NCBI GenBank assembly: GCA_031253625.1
Contig: JAIRVZ010000109.1
Location: forward strand, 1 to 54,559
Direction: 5' to 3'
DNA from: Dysgonamonadaceae bacterium
GTDB lineage: Bacteria > Bacteroidota > Bacteroidia > Bacteroidales > Azobacteroidaceae
Length of the DNA: 54,559 nt
Positions within the stretch are counted from its first letter, which is position 1; each line of letters begins with the position of its first letter. The notes under the pieces are model-generated. The model worked only from the letters and a program-made list of their open reading frames with translations, did no database searches and was not told the DNA's origin. Below, piece by piece: positions 23,702 through 32,111 of the stretch. A program made the position numbers and the translations under genes.

Positions 23702-24826
23702 ATGGCAAAGTACATTTATCAACACGAAAATTGGACGAATTTTACTTGGGATTATAGTAAAATCGCTCTTATACTTGGAGAAGTTCGTAATTTACAAGGC
23801 AAGTTATCGGGGACAATGAATGCTTTGGGATTTTCATTAAAATCAGAGGCAACGCTTGAAATATTAACACTTGATATTATGAAATCGTCTGAAATAGAGG
23901 GCGAAAAACTAAATAAAAAACAAGTTCGCTCTTCCATCGCAAAACGTTTGGGATTAGAAGTCGGAGGTTTGGAGTTTATTGACAGAAATGTGGAAGGTGT
24001 TGTTGATATGTTGCTTGATGCTACACAAAATTATACACACGAATTAAGCGAAGACCGGCTTTGGGGTTGGCATTCCGCACTTTTTCCGTCAGGTAGAAGT
24101 GGAATGTATAAAATTGAAGTTGGTAAATACCGTACAGGAGAAATGCAAGTAGTTTCAGGTATGTTGGGTAATGAAAAAGTGCATTTTGAAGCGGTTCCGG
24201 CCAAAGATGTAAAATTTGAAATGGATAAATTTATACATTGGATAAATGACAAAACAGGAATTGATCCTGTATTAAAATCCGCCATTGCGCATTTATGGTT
24301 TGTTACCATTCACCCATTTGATGATGGAAATGGTCGTATTGCAAGAGCAATTTCAGATATGTTATTAGCTCGTAGCGATGGCAGTTCACAACGATTTTAC
24401 AGTATGTCGAACCAAATTCTAAAAGAACGAAAAAAGTATTATTTGGCATTAGAGAAAACTCAATACGGCTGTTCTGATATTACACTTTGGTTAAATTGGT
24501 TTCTCAATTGCTTGAAAAATTCGTTGCTTAATACAGAAATTGTACTCAAAACAGTATTCAGTAAAGCCGATTTTTGGGAAAGAAATAAGAAAACTCAATT
24601 AAATGACCGTCAGATATTTATAATCAATAAGATGTTTGATAATTTCTACGGGAAATTAACATCATCAAAATGGGCGAGAATGACAAAAGTATCCTCAGAT
24701 ACTGCTTTGCGCGACATCAAAGATTTAATAGAAAAGGGTATTTTGAAACAAGATGAAGCAGGAGGACGAAGTACAAATTATGAGTTGATAATAGATAACG
24801 ACAAAAGTTTTTTACCGCAAAACTAA
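23702..24826 (+). CDS. Fic-domain AMP transferase with N-terminal DUF4172 and C-terminal winged helix
   Basis: A 374-residue protein. The active-site loop HPFDDGNGRIAR (204-215) has the catalytic His and the Asp/Asn/Arg needed to transfer AMP. The N-terminal domain carries S62-x3-E66-G67 (SSEIEG), the (S/T)xxxE(G/N) autoinhibitory helix, so this is a class II Fic with an intramolecular inhibitor. A winged-helix region follows at about 315-374 (SSKWARMTKVSSDTALRDIK, ILKQDEAGGRSTNYEL). The target is unknown; such proteins AMPylate topoisomerases or GTPases elsewhere. The true start is the ATG at 23702 (MAKYIYQ); an upstream in-frame ATG at 23660 falls in the operator. Confidence 0.88.
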   Translation: MAKYIYQHENWTNFTWDYSKIALILGEVRNLQGKLSGTMNALGFSLKSEATLEILTLDIMKSSEIEGEKLNKKQVRSSIAKRLGLEVGGLEFIDRNVEGVVDMLLDATQNYTHELSEDRLWGWHSALFPSGRSGMYKIEVGKYRTGEMQVVSGMLGNEKVHFEAVPAKDVKFEMDKFIHWINDKTGIDPVLKSAIAHLWFVTIHPFDDGNGRIARAISDMLLARSDGSSQRFYSMSNQILKERKKYYLALEKTQYGCSDITLWLNWFLNCLKNSLLNTEIVLKTVFSKADFWERNKKTQLNDRQIFIINKMFDNFYGKLTSSKWARMTKVSSDTALRDIKDLIEKGILKQDEAGGRSTNYELIIDNDKSFLPQN

Positions 24827-24899
24827 ATCAATACAGATTGAAAAAGCAGTTTTTAACATAATAATGTGGCCAAGACCTAAAATATTCACAAAAAAACAG

Positions 24900-24907
24900 T
24901 ATTTTTG
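24900..24907 (+). promoter_or_regulatory. -7 box of the decarboxylase operon
   Basis: TATTTTTG ends at 24907, 29 bases before the ATG at 24937. The in-frame GTG at 24907 is part of this box and is therefore not the start. Confidence 0.55.
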
Positions 24908-24936
24908 TGACATTCGCTTTTATAATTAATTTGTTC

Positions 24937-25836
24937 ATGAAATCATTGATCAATTTTACGCTGATTTTAGTTAGTCTCCTATTTGCCGCACCGGCATTTT
25001 CCCAAGCCATTAAATATGTTCGCATTAATGAAATTCAGGTTCATAATTCCGACGGATTCAGAGATGAATATGGTCGTACAAGCGGCTGGATTGAATTGCA
25101 CAATACAGGCTATGGAAAAGTAAATGTTGCAGGTTGCGTGTTGAAAATCAACGGAGAAAAATTTAAAATTCCTCAAGGAAATCCTGCTACCATAATTCCT
25201 ACGAAAGGGTATCTTGTGTTTTTTGCCGATGGAGCACCTAACAGAGGCCCGTTTCACACTAATTTTACGTTGGAGGATACCAATTTTATTGAACTATTCG
25301 ATACAGATGGCAAATTGATTGACAGACTCGAATTTAATCCTACTGATATGCTCGATGGCGTTTCTTTTGGTTGGTTTGAAGAGCACGATGGAAAAGAAAA
25401 GCTGAAACTGCTTCCTGCCATCACACCCGGAAGTACTAATAACACCGAAGAAAAAATATCTCGTTCGGAATCTTTCAGACAAGCCGACCCGACAGGGGCT
25501 ATTCTTACTCTTATAAACATAGTTATTGTAGCAATCGCCCTGACCCTCTTGTTTTTTGTATTCAAATACATGGGAAATTATCATGTAAGAGCCGCAGTGA
25601 GAAAAGCGGAAAAAGCAAACCCTGAACAAAATGGAACCGGTATCACGATTGCCGGAAAGAAAAAAGGAGTACTTACCAACGACGAATTGGCGGCCATCGC
25701 GATAGCGTTGCACAAATATGTGGAAGATCTACATAGCATCGAAAAATCAGTACTTACTATCAATATGACATCAAAGGCTTACTCGCCTTGGAGTTCAAAA
25801 ATATACAATTTAAGACAAGTCCCTAATAAAAAATAA
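24937..25836 (+). CDS. Lamin-tail domain/OadG fusion, Na+-translocating decarboxylase gamma/delta-type subunit
   Basis: A 299-residue membrane protein. A signal peptide (AAPAFSQ) leads into a beta-sandwich Lamin-tail domain (about 25-140: RINEIQVHNSDGFRDEYG, GWIELHNTG, FIELFDTDGKLIDRLEFN), then one transmembrane helix (about 190-210) and a cytosolic OadG-like tail that ends YSPWSSKIYNLRQV. In the decarboxylase complex this subunit holds the biotin carrier and the membrane pump together. The extracytoplasmic Lamin-tail domain is known in Bacteroidales homologues but has no demonstrated job. It is the first gene of the operon with biotin carrier and beta subunit. Confidence 0.8.
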   Translation: MKSLINFTLILVSLLFAAPAFSQAIKYVRINEIQVHNSDGFRDEYGRTSGWIELHNTGYGKVNVAGCVLKINGEKFKIPQGNPATIIPTKGYLVFFADGAPNRGPFHTNFTLEDTNFIELFDTDGKLIDRLEFNPTDMLDGVSFGWFEEHDGKEKLKLLPAITPGSTNNTEEKISRSESFRQADPTGAILTLINIVIVAIALTLLFFVFKYMGNYHVRAAVRKAEKANPEQNGTGITIAGKKKGVLTNDELAAIAIALHKYVEDLHSIEKSVLTINMTSKAYSPWSSKIYNLRQVPNKK

Positions 25837-25846
25837 ATAGTTAATC

Positions 25847-26302
25847 ATGGATTATAAAATAAAAATCAACGGAGCGGAGTATGAAGTGAGTATTCACAAA
25901 TTTGAAGGTACAACAGCGCACTTAACGGTAAACGAAGTGGATTTTGATGTTGAGATTGAAGGACTTGTCGCTAATCCTACGCGAATGACAGAAAGAGTGG
26001 TGGCTCCCAGCATCAAACCGGTGGTTAAAACAACGATACAATCCGAAATCCCTGTAGCAACAAAACCAAAAACTTCCGATTCCGGCTCTGGTTATCAATT
26101 GAAATCACCTCTTCCCGGAATAATTCTTGAAGTATTGGTTAAAGAAGGAGATACAGTGAAATCCGGCCAACAGGTATTGGTTTTGGAGGCTATGAAAATG
26201 GAAAATAGCATCCATGCGGAACGGGGAGGTGTAGTTGAAAAAATCAGGTGCAATAAAGGCGATTCCGTATTGGAAGGCGATGTAATACTCACGATAAAAT
26301 AA
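25847..26302 (+). CDS. biotin carboxyl carrier protein of a Na+-translocating decarboxylase
   Basis: A 151-residue protein. The N-terminal 60 residues bind the partner subunit, a Pro/Lys/Ser-rich flexible linker follows, and the last 75 residues form a biotinyl domain with the biotinylation site EAMKMEN in LVLEAMKMENSIHAE. It shuttles carboxyl groups from the carboxyltransferase to the OadB-type pump. It sits 10 bases after the gamma/delta subunit and 8 bases before the beta subunit. The gene is complete and close in size to MmdC of methylmalonyl-CoA decarboxylase. Confidence 0.9.
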   Translation: MDYKIKINGAEYEVSIHKFEGTTAHLTVNEVDFDVEIEGLVANPTRMTERVVAPSIKPVVKTTIQSEIPVATKPKTSDSGSGYQLKSPLPGIILEVLVKEGDTVKSGQQVLVLEAMKMENSIHAERGGVVEKIRCNKGDSVLEGDVILTIK

Positions 26303-26310
26303 CAATCTTA

Positions 26311-27501
26311 ATGATAGAACACACGAATATATTGGACTTCCTGCATCAGAATTTGACGACATTTCTGGCATTTACCGGGTTTGCAAATGCAACTATCGGA
26401 AATTATATCATGATTTGTGTCGGATTGATTTTTTTGTATATAGGAGTCGCCAAAAAACTGGAACCAATGTTGCTTGTGCCCATTGGTTTTGGAATACTGA
26501 TAGGTAATATCCCGTTTCTTCCGGGCACACAAGTGGGTATTTACGAAGAAGGCTCGTTGCTCTATTTTCTTCACTTCGGATTGCTTAAAGGAATTTATCC
26601 TCCGATGATATTTTTGGGACTTGGAGCAATGATTGATTTCTCAGTGGTTATTTCCAATCCTAAATTGGTGCTGATAGGAATTGCCGCACAGCTTGGTATT
26701 TTTGCCGCCTATATGTTAGCGTTGGCTTTGCCTGATTCGATTTTTGTGTCAGGTATCGGCTTTTCTGCATCCGATGCCGGAGCAATCGGAATTATCGGTA
26801 GTGCCGATGGACCCACTTCCATTTTTCTTGCGTCGCGATTGGCTCCCGACCTGATGAATGCGATTGCTATTTCGGCTTATTCATATATGGCATTGGTGCC
26901 GGTTATTCAGCCGCCCATCATGCGTTTGTTAACCAGCGGCAAAGAGCGGGTGATTAAAATGCCTCCCGCGCGCGCGGTTTCGCAAACAGAAAAAATTATA
27001 TTCCCCATCGTGGGACTTTTACTTACTTGTTTTTTCGTTCCGGCCGGCCTTCCTTTGTTAGGAATGTTGTTTTTCGGTAACTTTTTGAGAGAATGTGGCG
27101 TTACCAAACGATTGGCGACTACTGCCGGAGGTCCGATGACCGATATTCTTACCATTTTGATAGGTCTTACCATGGGAGCCTCTACGCAAGCCGACAGATT
27201 CCTTACCGAAAAATCAATTATCATCTTTGGAATTGGAGCCGTAGCCTTTACTGTGGCTACTGCTACCGGAATATTGTTTGTCAAACTGATGAACTTGTTC
27301 TTGAAAGAAGGCAATAAAATTAATCCGCTCATCGGTAATGCAGGTGTATCGGCATTGCCGGACTCTGCTCGGGTCTCACAAGAAATGGGACAACGTTACG
27401 ATAAATCAAATCATCTTCTGATGCACGCGATGGGGCCAACCGTTGCCAGTACGATAGGTAGTGCTGTGGTTGCCGGTATCATGCTCGGATTTTTAGGATA
27501 A
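26311..27501 (+). CDS. OadB/MmdB-type sodium pump beta subunit
   Basis: A 396-residue, highly hydrophobic inner-membrane protein with about eleven helices. Signature blocks are GFSASDAGAIGIIGSADGPTS with the membrane-buried Asp that carries Na+ and protons, and TTAGGPMTDILTILIGLTMG. It couples decarboxylation of carboxybiotin to export of Na+. The three subunits here match the methylmalonyl-CoA (succinate-propionate) or oxaloacetate decarboxylases of Bacteroidales. The carboxyltransferase alpha subunit is not in this cluster and must be encoded elsewhere. Confidence 0.92.
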   Translation: MIEHTNILDFLHQNLTTFLAFTGFANATIGNYIMICVGLIFLYIGVAKKLEPMLLVPIGFGILIGNIPFLPGTQVGIYEEGSLLYFLHFGLLKGIYPPMIFLGLGAMIDFSVVISNPKLVLIGIAAQLGIFAAYMLALALPDSIFVSGIGFSASDAGAIGIIGSADGPTSIFLASRLAPDLMNAIAISAYSYMALVPVIQPPIMRLLTSGKERVIKMPPARAVSQTEKIIFPIVGLLLTCFFVPAGLPLLGMLFFGNFLRECGVTKRLATTAGGPMTDILTILIGLTMGASTQADRFLTEKSIIIFGIGAVAFTVATATGILFVKLMNLFLKEGNKINPLIGNAGVSALPDSARVSQEMGQRYDKSNHLLMHAMGPTVASTIGSAVVAGIMLGFLG

Positions 27502-27516
27502 TAAAATTATATTGAC

Positions 27517-28911
27517 ATGAAAAAGTATCTTATTCTTTCTTTTCTGTGTGTAACTTTGTTTGCGGGAGCTCAACCTGCTCTTCGTCTTCCTGCTATCATT
27601 AGTAATCATGCTGTCTTACAGCAAAACAGCGATGTGAAATTATGGGGATGGGCGCCTTGTACGTGGCCTGTTAAGATTAGTTGTAGCTGGAATCCGACCG
27701 ATACGGTTTCGGTGATGCCGGAGAAAGATTGTAGTTGGAGTGTTTCTGTAAAAACACCCAAAGCAAGCGATACGGCTCATTCCATTACTTTTATAAGTCG
27801 TGACCAAAAGATTACCATTAACGACATTCTTGTTGGTGAAGTATGGCTTTGTTCGGGACAATCGAATATGGAGTATAGCTTTAATTGGGGCACCATTGGT
27901 GCAGGAGATGACGTAGAACAGTCTGCGAATAAAGAGATACGTTTCTTCAGAATACCCCATTCGTATAATAATTATCCTCAAACAAATTCCGATGGAGAAT
28001 GGAAAATTTGTACGCCCGAAACGGTGAAGGATATGAGTGTGATTGGCTATTATTTAGGAAAACGAATCAACGAAACTACTCAATCGCCTGTCGGTTTGAT
28101 TGCCTCCTACTGGGGAGGTACTTGCGTGCAAGCATGGATGCCGCAAGAGGTTTTTACTAAAGACGAAGAATTAAACAAGATGGCCAATGACTTGCCTCCG
28201 GTTAATTGGGCACCTGTTGCACCGTCGGTCATTTACAATGCGATGATATATCCTTTACTTCCTTACCGCATTGCAGGAACAATATGGTATCAAGGTGAGG
28301 CCAATACAGACCAGCCTCAAGATTACGGGCGACTTTTTATGAGCATGATTAAGAGTTGGCGTGGAGCTTTCAACAACGATTTCCCGTTTTATTTTGTTCA
28401 AATAGCCCCTTGGAACGGATATGGCGGAATCAGTGCTGCTATCCTGCAAGAACAGCAAGCAAGTGCATTAGCTTTGCCTAAAACCGGCATGATTAGTGTG
28501 GGCGATTTGGTAGATGATATAACAGATATTCATCCTAAATTGAAACCGGCTGCAGGAAATCGTTTGGCCGATTTGGTTTTGAGAGAACAATATGGCGCGG
28601 ATAATCTACAACCTTATCATCCTCGTATTTCTGTCGTTTCAATTGACAAAGATAAAGCGAAACTTACTGTAATATCTGCCGGTAAATTAACTTGCAACGA
28701 TAAAGAAATTAAGAATTTTCAAATTGCCGGAGCCGACAGGATTTTTTATCCCGCTACTGCCGTACTTCAAAAAGACGGTACGATAATGCTGACTGCTAAG
28801 CAAGTAAAAAGTCCGGCTTCCGTTCGCTACTGCTTTACTAACGATGCAATGCCTAATTTGTTTGATACGAACGGCTTGCCCCTATTGCCTTTCCGCTCAG
28901 ATAAATGGTAA
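27517..28911 (+). CDS. sialate O-acetylesterase (SGNH hydrolase), secreted
   Basis: A 464-residue protein with a signal peptide (cleavage near FAGAQ) and no lipobox. SGNH blocks are visible: nucleophile Ser in LCSGQSNMEY, the Asn/Gly block in GTIWYQGEANTD, and the D-x-x-H pair in DITDIHPKL. A beta-sandwich N-terminal domain (ISNHAVLQQNSDVKLWGWA) and a C-terminal beta domain flank it, as in sialate O-acetylesterases that deacetylate host sialic acids or plant xylan. It starts 15 bases after oadB and may be transcribed with it, although the pathways are unrelated. Confidence 0.88.
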   Translation: MKKYLILSFLCVTLFAGAQPALRLPAIISNHAVLQQNSDVKLWGWAPCTWPVKISCSWNPTDTVSVMPEKDCSWSVSVKTPKASDTAHSITFISRDQKITINDILVGEVWLCSGQSNMEYSFNWGTIGAGDDVEQSANKEIRFFRIPHSYNNYPQTNSDGEWKICTPETVKDMSVIGYYLGKRINETTQSPVGLIASYWGGTCVQAWMPQEVFTKDEELNKMANDLPPVNWAPVAPSVIYNAMIYPLLPYRIAGTIWYQGEANTDQPQDYGRLFMSMIKSWRGAFNNDFPFYFVQIAPWNGYGGISAAILQEQQASALALPKTGMISVGDLVDDITDIHPKLKPAAGNRLADLVLREQYGADNLQPYHPRISVVSIDKDKAKLTVISAGKLTCNDKEIKNFQIAGADRIFYPATAVLQKDGTIMLTAKQVKSPASVRYCFTNDAMPNLFDTNGLPLLPFRSDKW

Positions 28912-28953
28912 AGCTAACAAAGAAAAATGTTGAACAATTTAATTATAATTACG

Positions 28954-29466
28954 ATGAAACAGACTGTAAATTACTTTATTCTTCGCGCCATTTCTGCGAT
29001 TGTGCTTGGTGCGTTGTTGATTTTGTGCCCACAGAGTGCGATCCTCTATGTAGTGATCACAATTGGTATCCTCTTTATTATCCCGGGATTGCTCTTGCTC
29101 GTTAGCTATTTCACTTCCAATAAGGCAAAACGCCCCAATATGCCATTGCTGCTTGCGGGAATCGGTAGCTTGCTTTTCGGTGCGATATTGGTAGCTGCTC
29201 CGCACTTTTTTGTTAATATACTGATGCTACTTTTGGGTATAATTCTCCTGTTAGGTGGTATTGAGCAGATAGTTGTCTTAATTCGCGCCCGGAAAAAGAA
29301 GACCGTTTCGATTGTTCTTTATATAGTTCCTCTACTGATATTGGTTGCTGGAGTCCTTGTTTTGCTCAATCCATTCAAAACCGCGGAAACTCTCTTTATC
29401 CTGATTGGTATAACCTGCTTAGTCTATGGAATAATGGAGTTTATTTTTAAGAAAAAATATAACTAA
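28954..29466 (+). CDS. DUF308/HdeD-like membrane protein
   Basis: A 170-residue membrane protein with six hydrophobic helices arranged as three pairs, for example AISAIVLGALLILCP, ILMLLLGIILLLGGIEQIVVL and TLFILIGITCLVYGIMEF. This repeated helix-pair pattern is the DUF308/HdeD family, linked to acid stress in enterics but without known biochemical function. The start MKQTVNYF at 28954 is preferred over the ATG at 28927. It follows the esterase gene and precedes the AbiE module. Confidence 0.82.
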   Translation: MKQTVNYFILRAISAIVLGALLILCPQSAILYVVITIGILFIIPGLLLLVSYFTSNKAKRPNMPLLLAGIGSLLFGAILVAAPHFFVNILMLLLGIILLLGGIEQIVVLIRARKKKTVSIVLYIVPLLILVAGVLVLLNPFKTAETLFILIGITCLVYGIMEFIFKKKYN

Positions 29467-29493
29467 GGAGCCATAAATTTTATAGAGTATTTA

Positions 29494-29558
29494 TTGTTTC
29501 AGAAAAAAAATATTATTTTTGTGAACTGAACATTGTGTTTTTTATAATGTTTAGTTCA
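29494..29558 (+). promoter_or_regulatory. abiE promoter with downstream 13-bp palindromic operator
   Basis: TTG (29494-29496), 17 bases, TATTTTTG (29514-29521). Immediately after the -7 box TGAACTGAACATT (29522-29534) and AATGTTTAGTTCA (29546-29558) form an inverted repeat with one mismatch. AbiEi antitoxins autorepress by binding inverted repeats, so this is a probable AbiEi operator over the transcription start. Confidence 0.65.
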
Positions 29559-29570
29559 TAAAAATAAAAA

Positions 29571-30140
29571 ATGGATTTAATTTATACTCTGTACAACGAT
29601 ATCCGCACGGTTTTTCGACTTAAGGATGTAGCAATGCTAATGGGCGAAACGAATTTTAATTCGTTGAATACGAAACTGAATTATTATGTTCGCACAGGTC
29701 GTTTGCAAAATCCACGCAAGGGCTTGTATTGCAAACCGAATTATAATCCACAAGAGTTGGCTTGTCGCATTTTTGCGCCTGCCTACATTTCAATGGAATA
29801 TGTTCTACAGAAAGCAGGCGTTGTTTTTCAGTACGACAGCCGTTTTACTATACTTTCCTATTTAAGTCGTGAAGTGGAAATCGACAATCAAATATTTTCT
29901 TTCCGGAAAATAAAGAATGAATTGTTGATGTCTCAACAAGGGATTGAACAACAGGGAAATACAACGACAATTGCTATCCCCGAACGGGCGTTTTTAGATA
30001 TGTTGTATCTTAATGGTGATATGTATTTTGATAACCTTAATCCATTGAAAAAAGATTTGATAGACCAAATTTTACCAATATACAATTCAAAAACATTGAA
30101 CAAACGAGTACAAAAAATATTTAACGATAATGGATCTTAA
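29571..30140 (+). CDS. AbiEi-type antitoxin (DUF6088-like)
   Basis: A 189-residue protein. The N-terminal winged helix (about 1-65) contains FRLKDVAMLMGETNFNSLNTKL and a basic wing (RTGRLQNPRKGLYCKPN). The C-terminal part (about 66-189) has AYISMEYVLQKAGVVFQYDSR and IPERAFLDMLYLN, the conserved core of AbiEi antitoxins. In type IV AbiE systems it represses its own operon and counteracts the nucleotidyltransferase toxin. The stop lies 11 bases into the next gene, the normal abiEi-abiEii overlap. This gene is intact although its partner is not. Confidence 0.83.
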   Translation: MDLIYTLYNDIRTVFRLKDVAMLMGETNFNSLNTKLNYYVRTGRLQNPRKGLYCKPNYNPQELACRIFAPAYISMEYVLQKAGVVFQYDSRFTILSYLSREVEIDNQIFSFRKIKNELLMSQQGIEQQGNTTTIAIPERAFLDMLYLNGDMYFDNLNPLKKDLIDQILPIYNSKTLNKRVQKIFNDNGS

Positions 30141-30414
30141 CAAACACAAATTTTTCATGTTGCAAATTCTGCGGGATATTTATTCCGACTTGGAATTGTC
30201 TAATTTCTTGGGGTTTAAAGGAGGAACGGCATTGATGTTTTTCTATAATTTACCGCGTTTTTCTGTTGACTTAGACTTTAATCTGTTAATTGCCGACAGA
30301 GAAACCGCAGTTTATCAAAAAGTGCGAAATATTTTGCTCAAATACGAAACGGTTATGTTGTTGCGATTTTACAAAGAATTTCCAATTTTTAGGAACCCTT
30401 TTCAAGAAAAATGA
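30130..30414 (+). pseudogene. internally deleted AbiEii nucleotidyltransferase toxin
   Basis: The 94 codons start like AbiEii: LGFKGGTALMFFYNLPRFS and VDLDFNLL, the nucleotide-binding GG(T) and D-x-D motif. The usual length is well over 200 residues. After residue 74 (KVRNILLKYETV) the sequence jumps to LLRFYKEFPI, which looks like the normal C-terminal end, followed by a few extra residues. The middle third to half, including the catalytic lysine and base region, is missing. I infer an in-frame deletion; the toxin should be inactive. Confidence 0.6.
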
Positions 30415-30545
30415 AAAATTATATTATACTTGCGCACACTTTGAATTGAAAAATAAGAACACCAAATCAATTGAAAAATTGGTGCTCCAGAGTAGCATGT
30501 GTTTATAACAAATCATGAAGTTAAATAGATTTAATTTATACTTTA

Positions 30546-30582
30546 TGCAACAAAGAAAAACACAAAGTCCTTGCGGACTTTG
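30546..30582 (-). terminator. radC terminator
   Basis: On the minus strand CAAAGTCC, loop GCAA, GGACTTTG (30563-30582) is followed by a U-rich run (TGTTTTTCTTTG, to 30546), 34 bases after the radC stop. Confidence 0.65.
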
Positions 30583-30615
30583 ACGGTAGTATCTCTAAAT
30601 ATTAATTGCGAATAA

Positions 30616-31332
30616 TCATCTCTCAAAAACAGGAATCCTCCCTTCGTCTGCATAGCTGTAATAATCATTGTCGGCAATAATAATATGGTCGAAGATATAG
30701 ATTTCAAACATTCGGCAACATTCGATTATCTTTTTGGTCATAGAGTCATCATCTTTTCCGGGCCTTTTGTTCCCAGAAGGATGGTTATGACACAAAACAA
30801 TTCCTGACGCCAACCGGCTCAAAGCCTCTTTTAAAATCAATTTGTGGTCGACAACAGTTTGAGTAACGCCTCCCTGACTGATTTTGATTTTGTCGATTAT
30901 TTTGTTTGTGCGATTTAAAACGAGAATCCAAAATTCTTCGTGCTGCAAATCACAAAGCATTGGGTGAAAACATTCAAAAATATCGCGACTGCATCTGATT
31001 TGTTCTCTGTTGATGATTTCGGAATATTTACGCCGTTTCCCTAATTCCATTGCCGCTACAATAGAAATAGCTTTAGCTTCGCCAATTCCCTTGAATCCGG
31101 AAATCAACTCCTTAATAGAGAATTTTCCTAAAATATTCAGATTGTTGTCTGCCGAAAAAAGGATGCGTTGAGATAGTTCAACGGCAGATTCTTCGTTGTT
31201 TCCCGAACCAATGATAATTGCTAACAATTCGGCATCGGAAAGTGCGGATATGCCTTTCAACAAAATTTTTTCTCTTGGTCGGTCTTCTTCTGCCCAGTCT
31301 TTGATACTGAGTTTGGTATTGGTGGTGGTCAT
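30616..31332 (-). CDS. radC: RadC-family JAB1/MPN+ protein
   Basis: A 238-residue protein. An N-terminal helix-hairpin-helix region (ALSDAELLAIIIGSGN, FKGIGEAKAISIVAAMELG) is followed by the MPN+ metal-binding motif LCHNHPSGNKRPGKDD. RadC proteins were linked to recombination repair, but the function is unsettled. The start at 31332 (MTTTNTKLSIKDWAEEDRPR) matches family N-termini; the upstream extension to 31377 runs into a dispersed inverted repeat and is rejected. It lies downstream of efp on the same strand. Confidence 0.9.
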   Translation of the reverse strand: MTTTNTKLSIKDWAEEDRPREKILLKGISALSDAELLAIIIGSGNNEESAVELSQRILFSADNNLNILGKFSIKELISGFKGIGEAKAISIVAAMELGKRRKYSEIINREQIRCSRDIFECFHPMLCDLQHEEFWILVLNRTNKIIDKIKISQGGVTQTVVDHKLILKEALSRLASGIVLCHNHPSGNKRPGKDDDSMTKKIIECCRMFEIYIFDHIIIADNDYYSYADEGRIPVFER

Positions 31333-31367
31333 GATTAATAAATTTAATGTTGTTTTGGTTGGGGTTA

Positions 31368-31447
31368 GGTTTCTCACTGCGTTCGAAATGACATCGATTT
31401 GTCAAAAAAGAGAGTGTAAGCCGTCATTCCGAACGTAGTGAGGAATC
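31368..31447. repeat. dispersed REP-like repeat pair, inverted
   Basis: GTCATTCCGAACG-to-AGGAATC (31423-31447) matches 822-846 with one change. A diverged inverted copy lies at 31368-31392 (22 of 25 identical). Together they form a hairpin with a 30-base loop between efp and radC. Confidence 0.7.
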
Positions 31448-31453
31448 CAACCT

Positions 31454-32017
31454 TTATTTTGCTCTCTCCACATAAGAACCATCTCTGGTATCTACGCGGA
31501 TTTTTTCTCCTTCTTCGATGAAAAGAGGCACGCGGATAGTTGCTCCGGTTTCGAGAGTAGCCGGTTTAGTTGCGTTGGTTGCGGTATCCCCTTTCAAGCC
31601 CGGTTCGGTATACGTTACTTGAAGAACAACGTGCGCGGGAAGTTCTGCGAAAAGGATTGTTTCCGAATCTGCATGAACAACAACTTCAGCAATATCGCCT
31701 TCTTTCAGGAAATCAACACCGGTAATAAGATCTTTAGTGATAGAAACTTGTTCGTAAGTTTCGTTGTTCATAAAATTGTAACCCATATCATCTTGATAAA
31801 GAAATTGATAAGGACGTCTTTCGATGCGCACTTCGTCAACTTTCACCCCTGAGTTCCATGTTTTTTCCAAAACACGTCCGGTGGTAACATTTTTCAATTT
31901 TGTACGAACAAAAGCAGGGCCTTTTCCGGGTTTTACATGTAAAAATTCTACGATATAGTAGTATTGTCCTTCGAGGTCGATACACATACCGTTTTTAAAA
32001 TCAGCTGTACTTGCCAT
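31454..32017 (-). CDS. efp: translation elongation factor P
   Basis: A 187-residue three-domain OB/KOW protein that relieves ribosome stalling at polyproline stretches. Domain I ([18 protein letters not shown]) holds the modification loop [15 protein letters not shown] with Lys32 at the tip. Domains II and III carry [24 protein letters not shown] and [23 protein letters not shown] with the C-terminal SYVERAK. The start at 32017 is chosen by homology; a longer in-frame extension to 32092 is spurious because the promoter lies at 32062-32093. Confidence 0.95.
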   Translation of the reverse strand: MASTADFKNGMCIDLEGQYYYIVEFLHVKPGKGPAFVRTKLKNVTTGRVLEKTWNSGVKVDEVRIERRPYQFLYQDDMGYNFMNNETYEQVSITKDLITGVDFLKEGDIAEVVVHADSETILFAELPAHVVLQVTYTEPGLKGDTATNATKPATLETGATIRVPLFIEEGEKIRVDTRDGSYVERAK

Positions 32018-32061
32018 AATATTTATTTTGTTTATAATTGATTGCAAAAATGTAAGAGGTG

Positions 32062-32093
32062 CAAAAGTAGGAATTTTGAAAAGAAAAACCAAA
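32062..32093 (-). promoter_or_regulatory. efp promoter
   Basis: Minus-strand TTTG (32090-32093), 20 bases, TACTTTTG (32062-32069), about 45 bases before the ATG at 32017. It overlaps the divergent plus-strand promoter region (TTTG 32075-32078, TACTTTTG 32103-32110). Confidence 0.65.
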
Positions 32094-32102
32094 AAATGTT
32101 TT

Positions 32103-32110
32103 TACTTTTG
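32103..32110 (+). promoter_or_regulatory. -7 box of the LOG-family gene
   Basis: TACTTTTG, with TTTG at 32075-32078 upstream (spacing 24, longer than usual). The transcript would start before the repeat at 32112-32228. Confidence 0.5.
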
Positions 32111-32111
32111 T

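Noticed and set aside
31333..31377. Longer RadC N-terminus
   Set aside because: The extra residues run into a dispersed repeat, while MTTTNTKLSIKDWAEEDRPR matches family starts.
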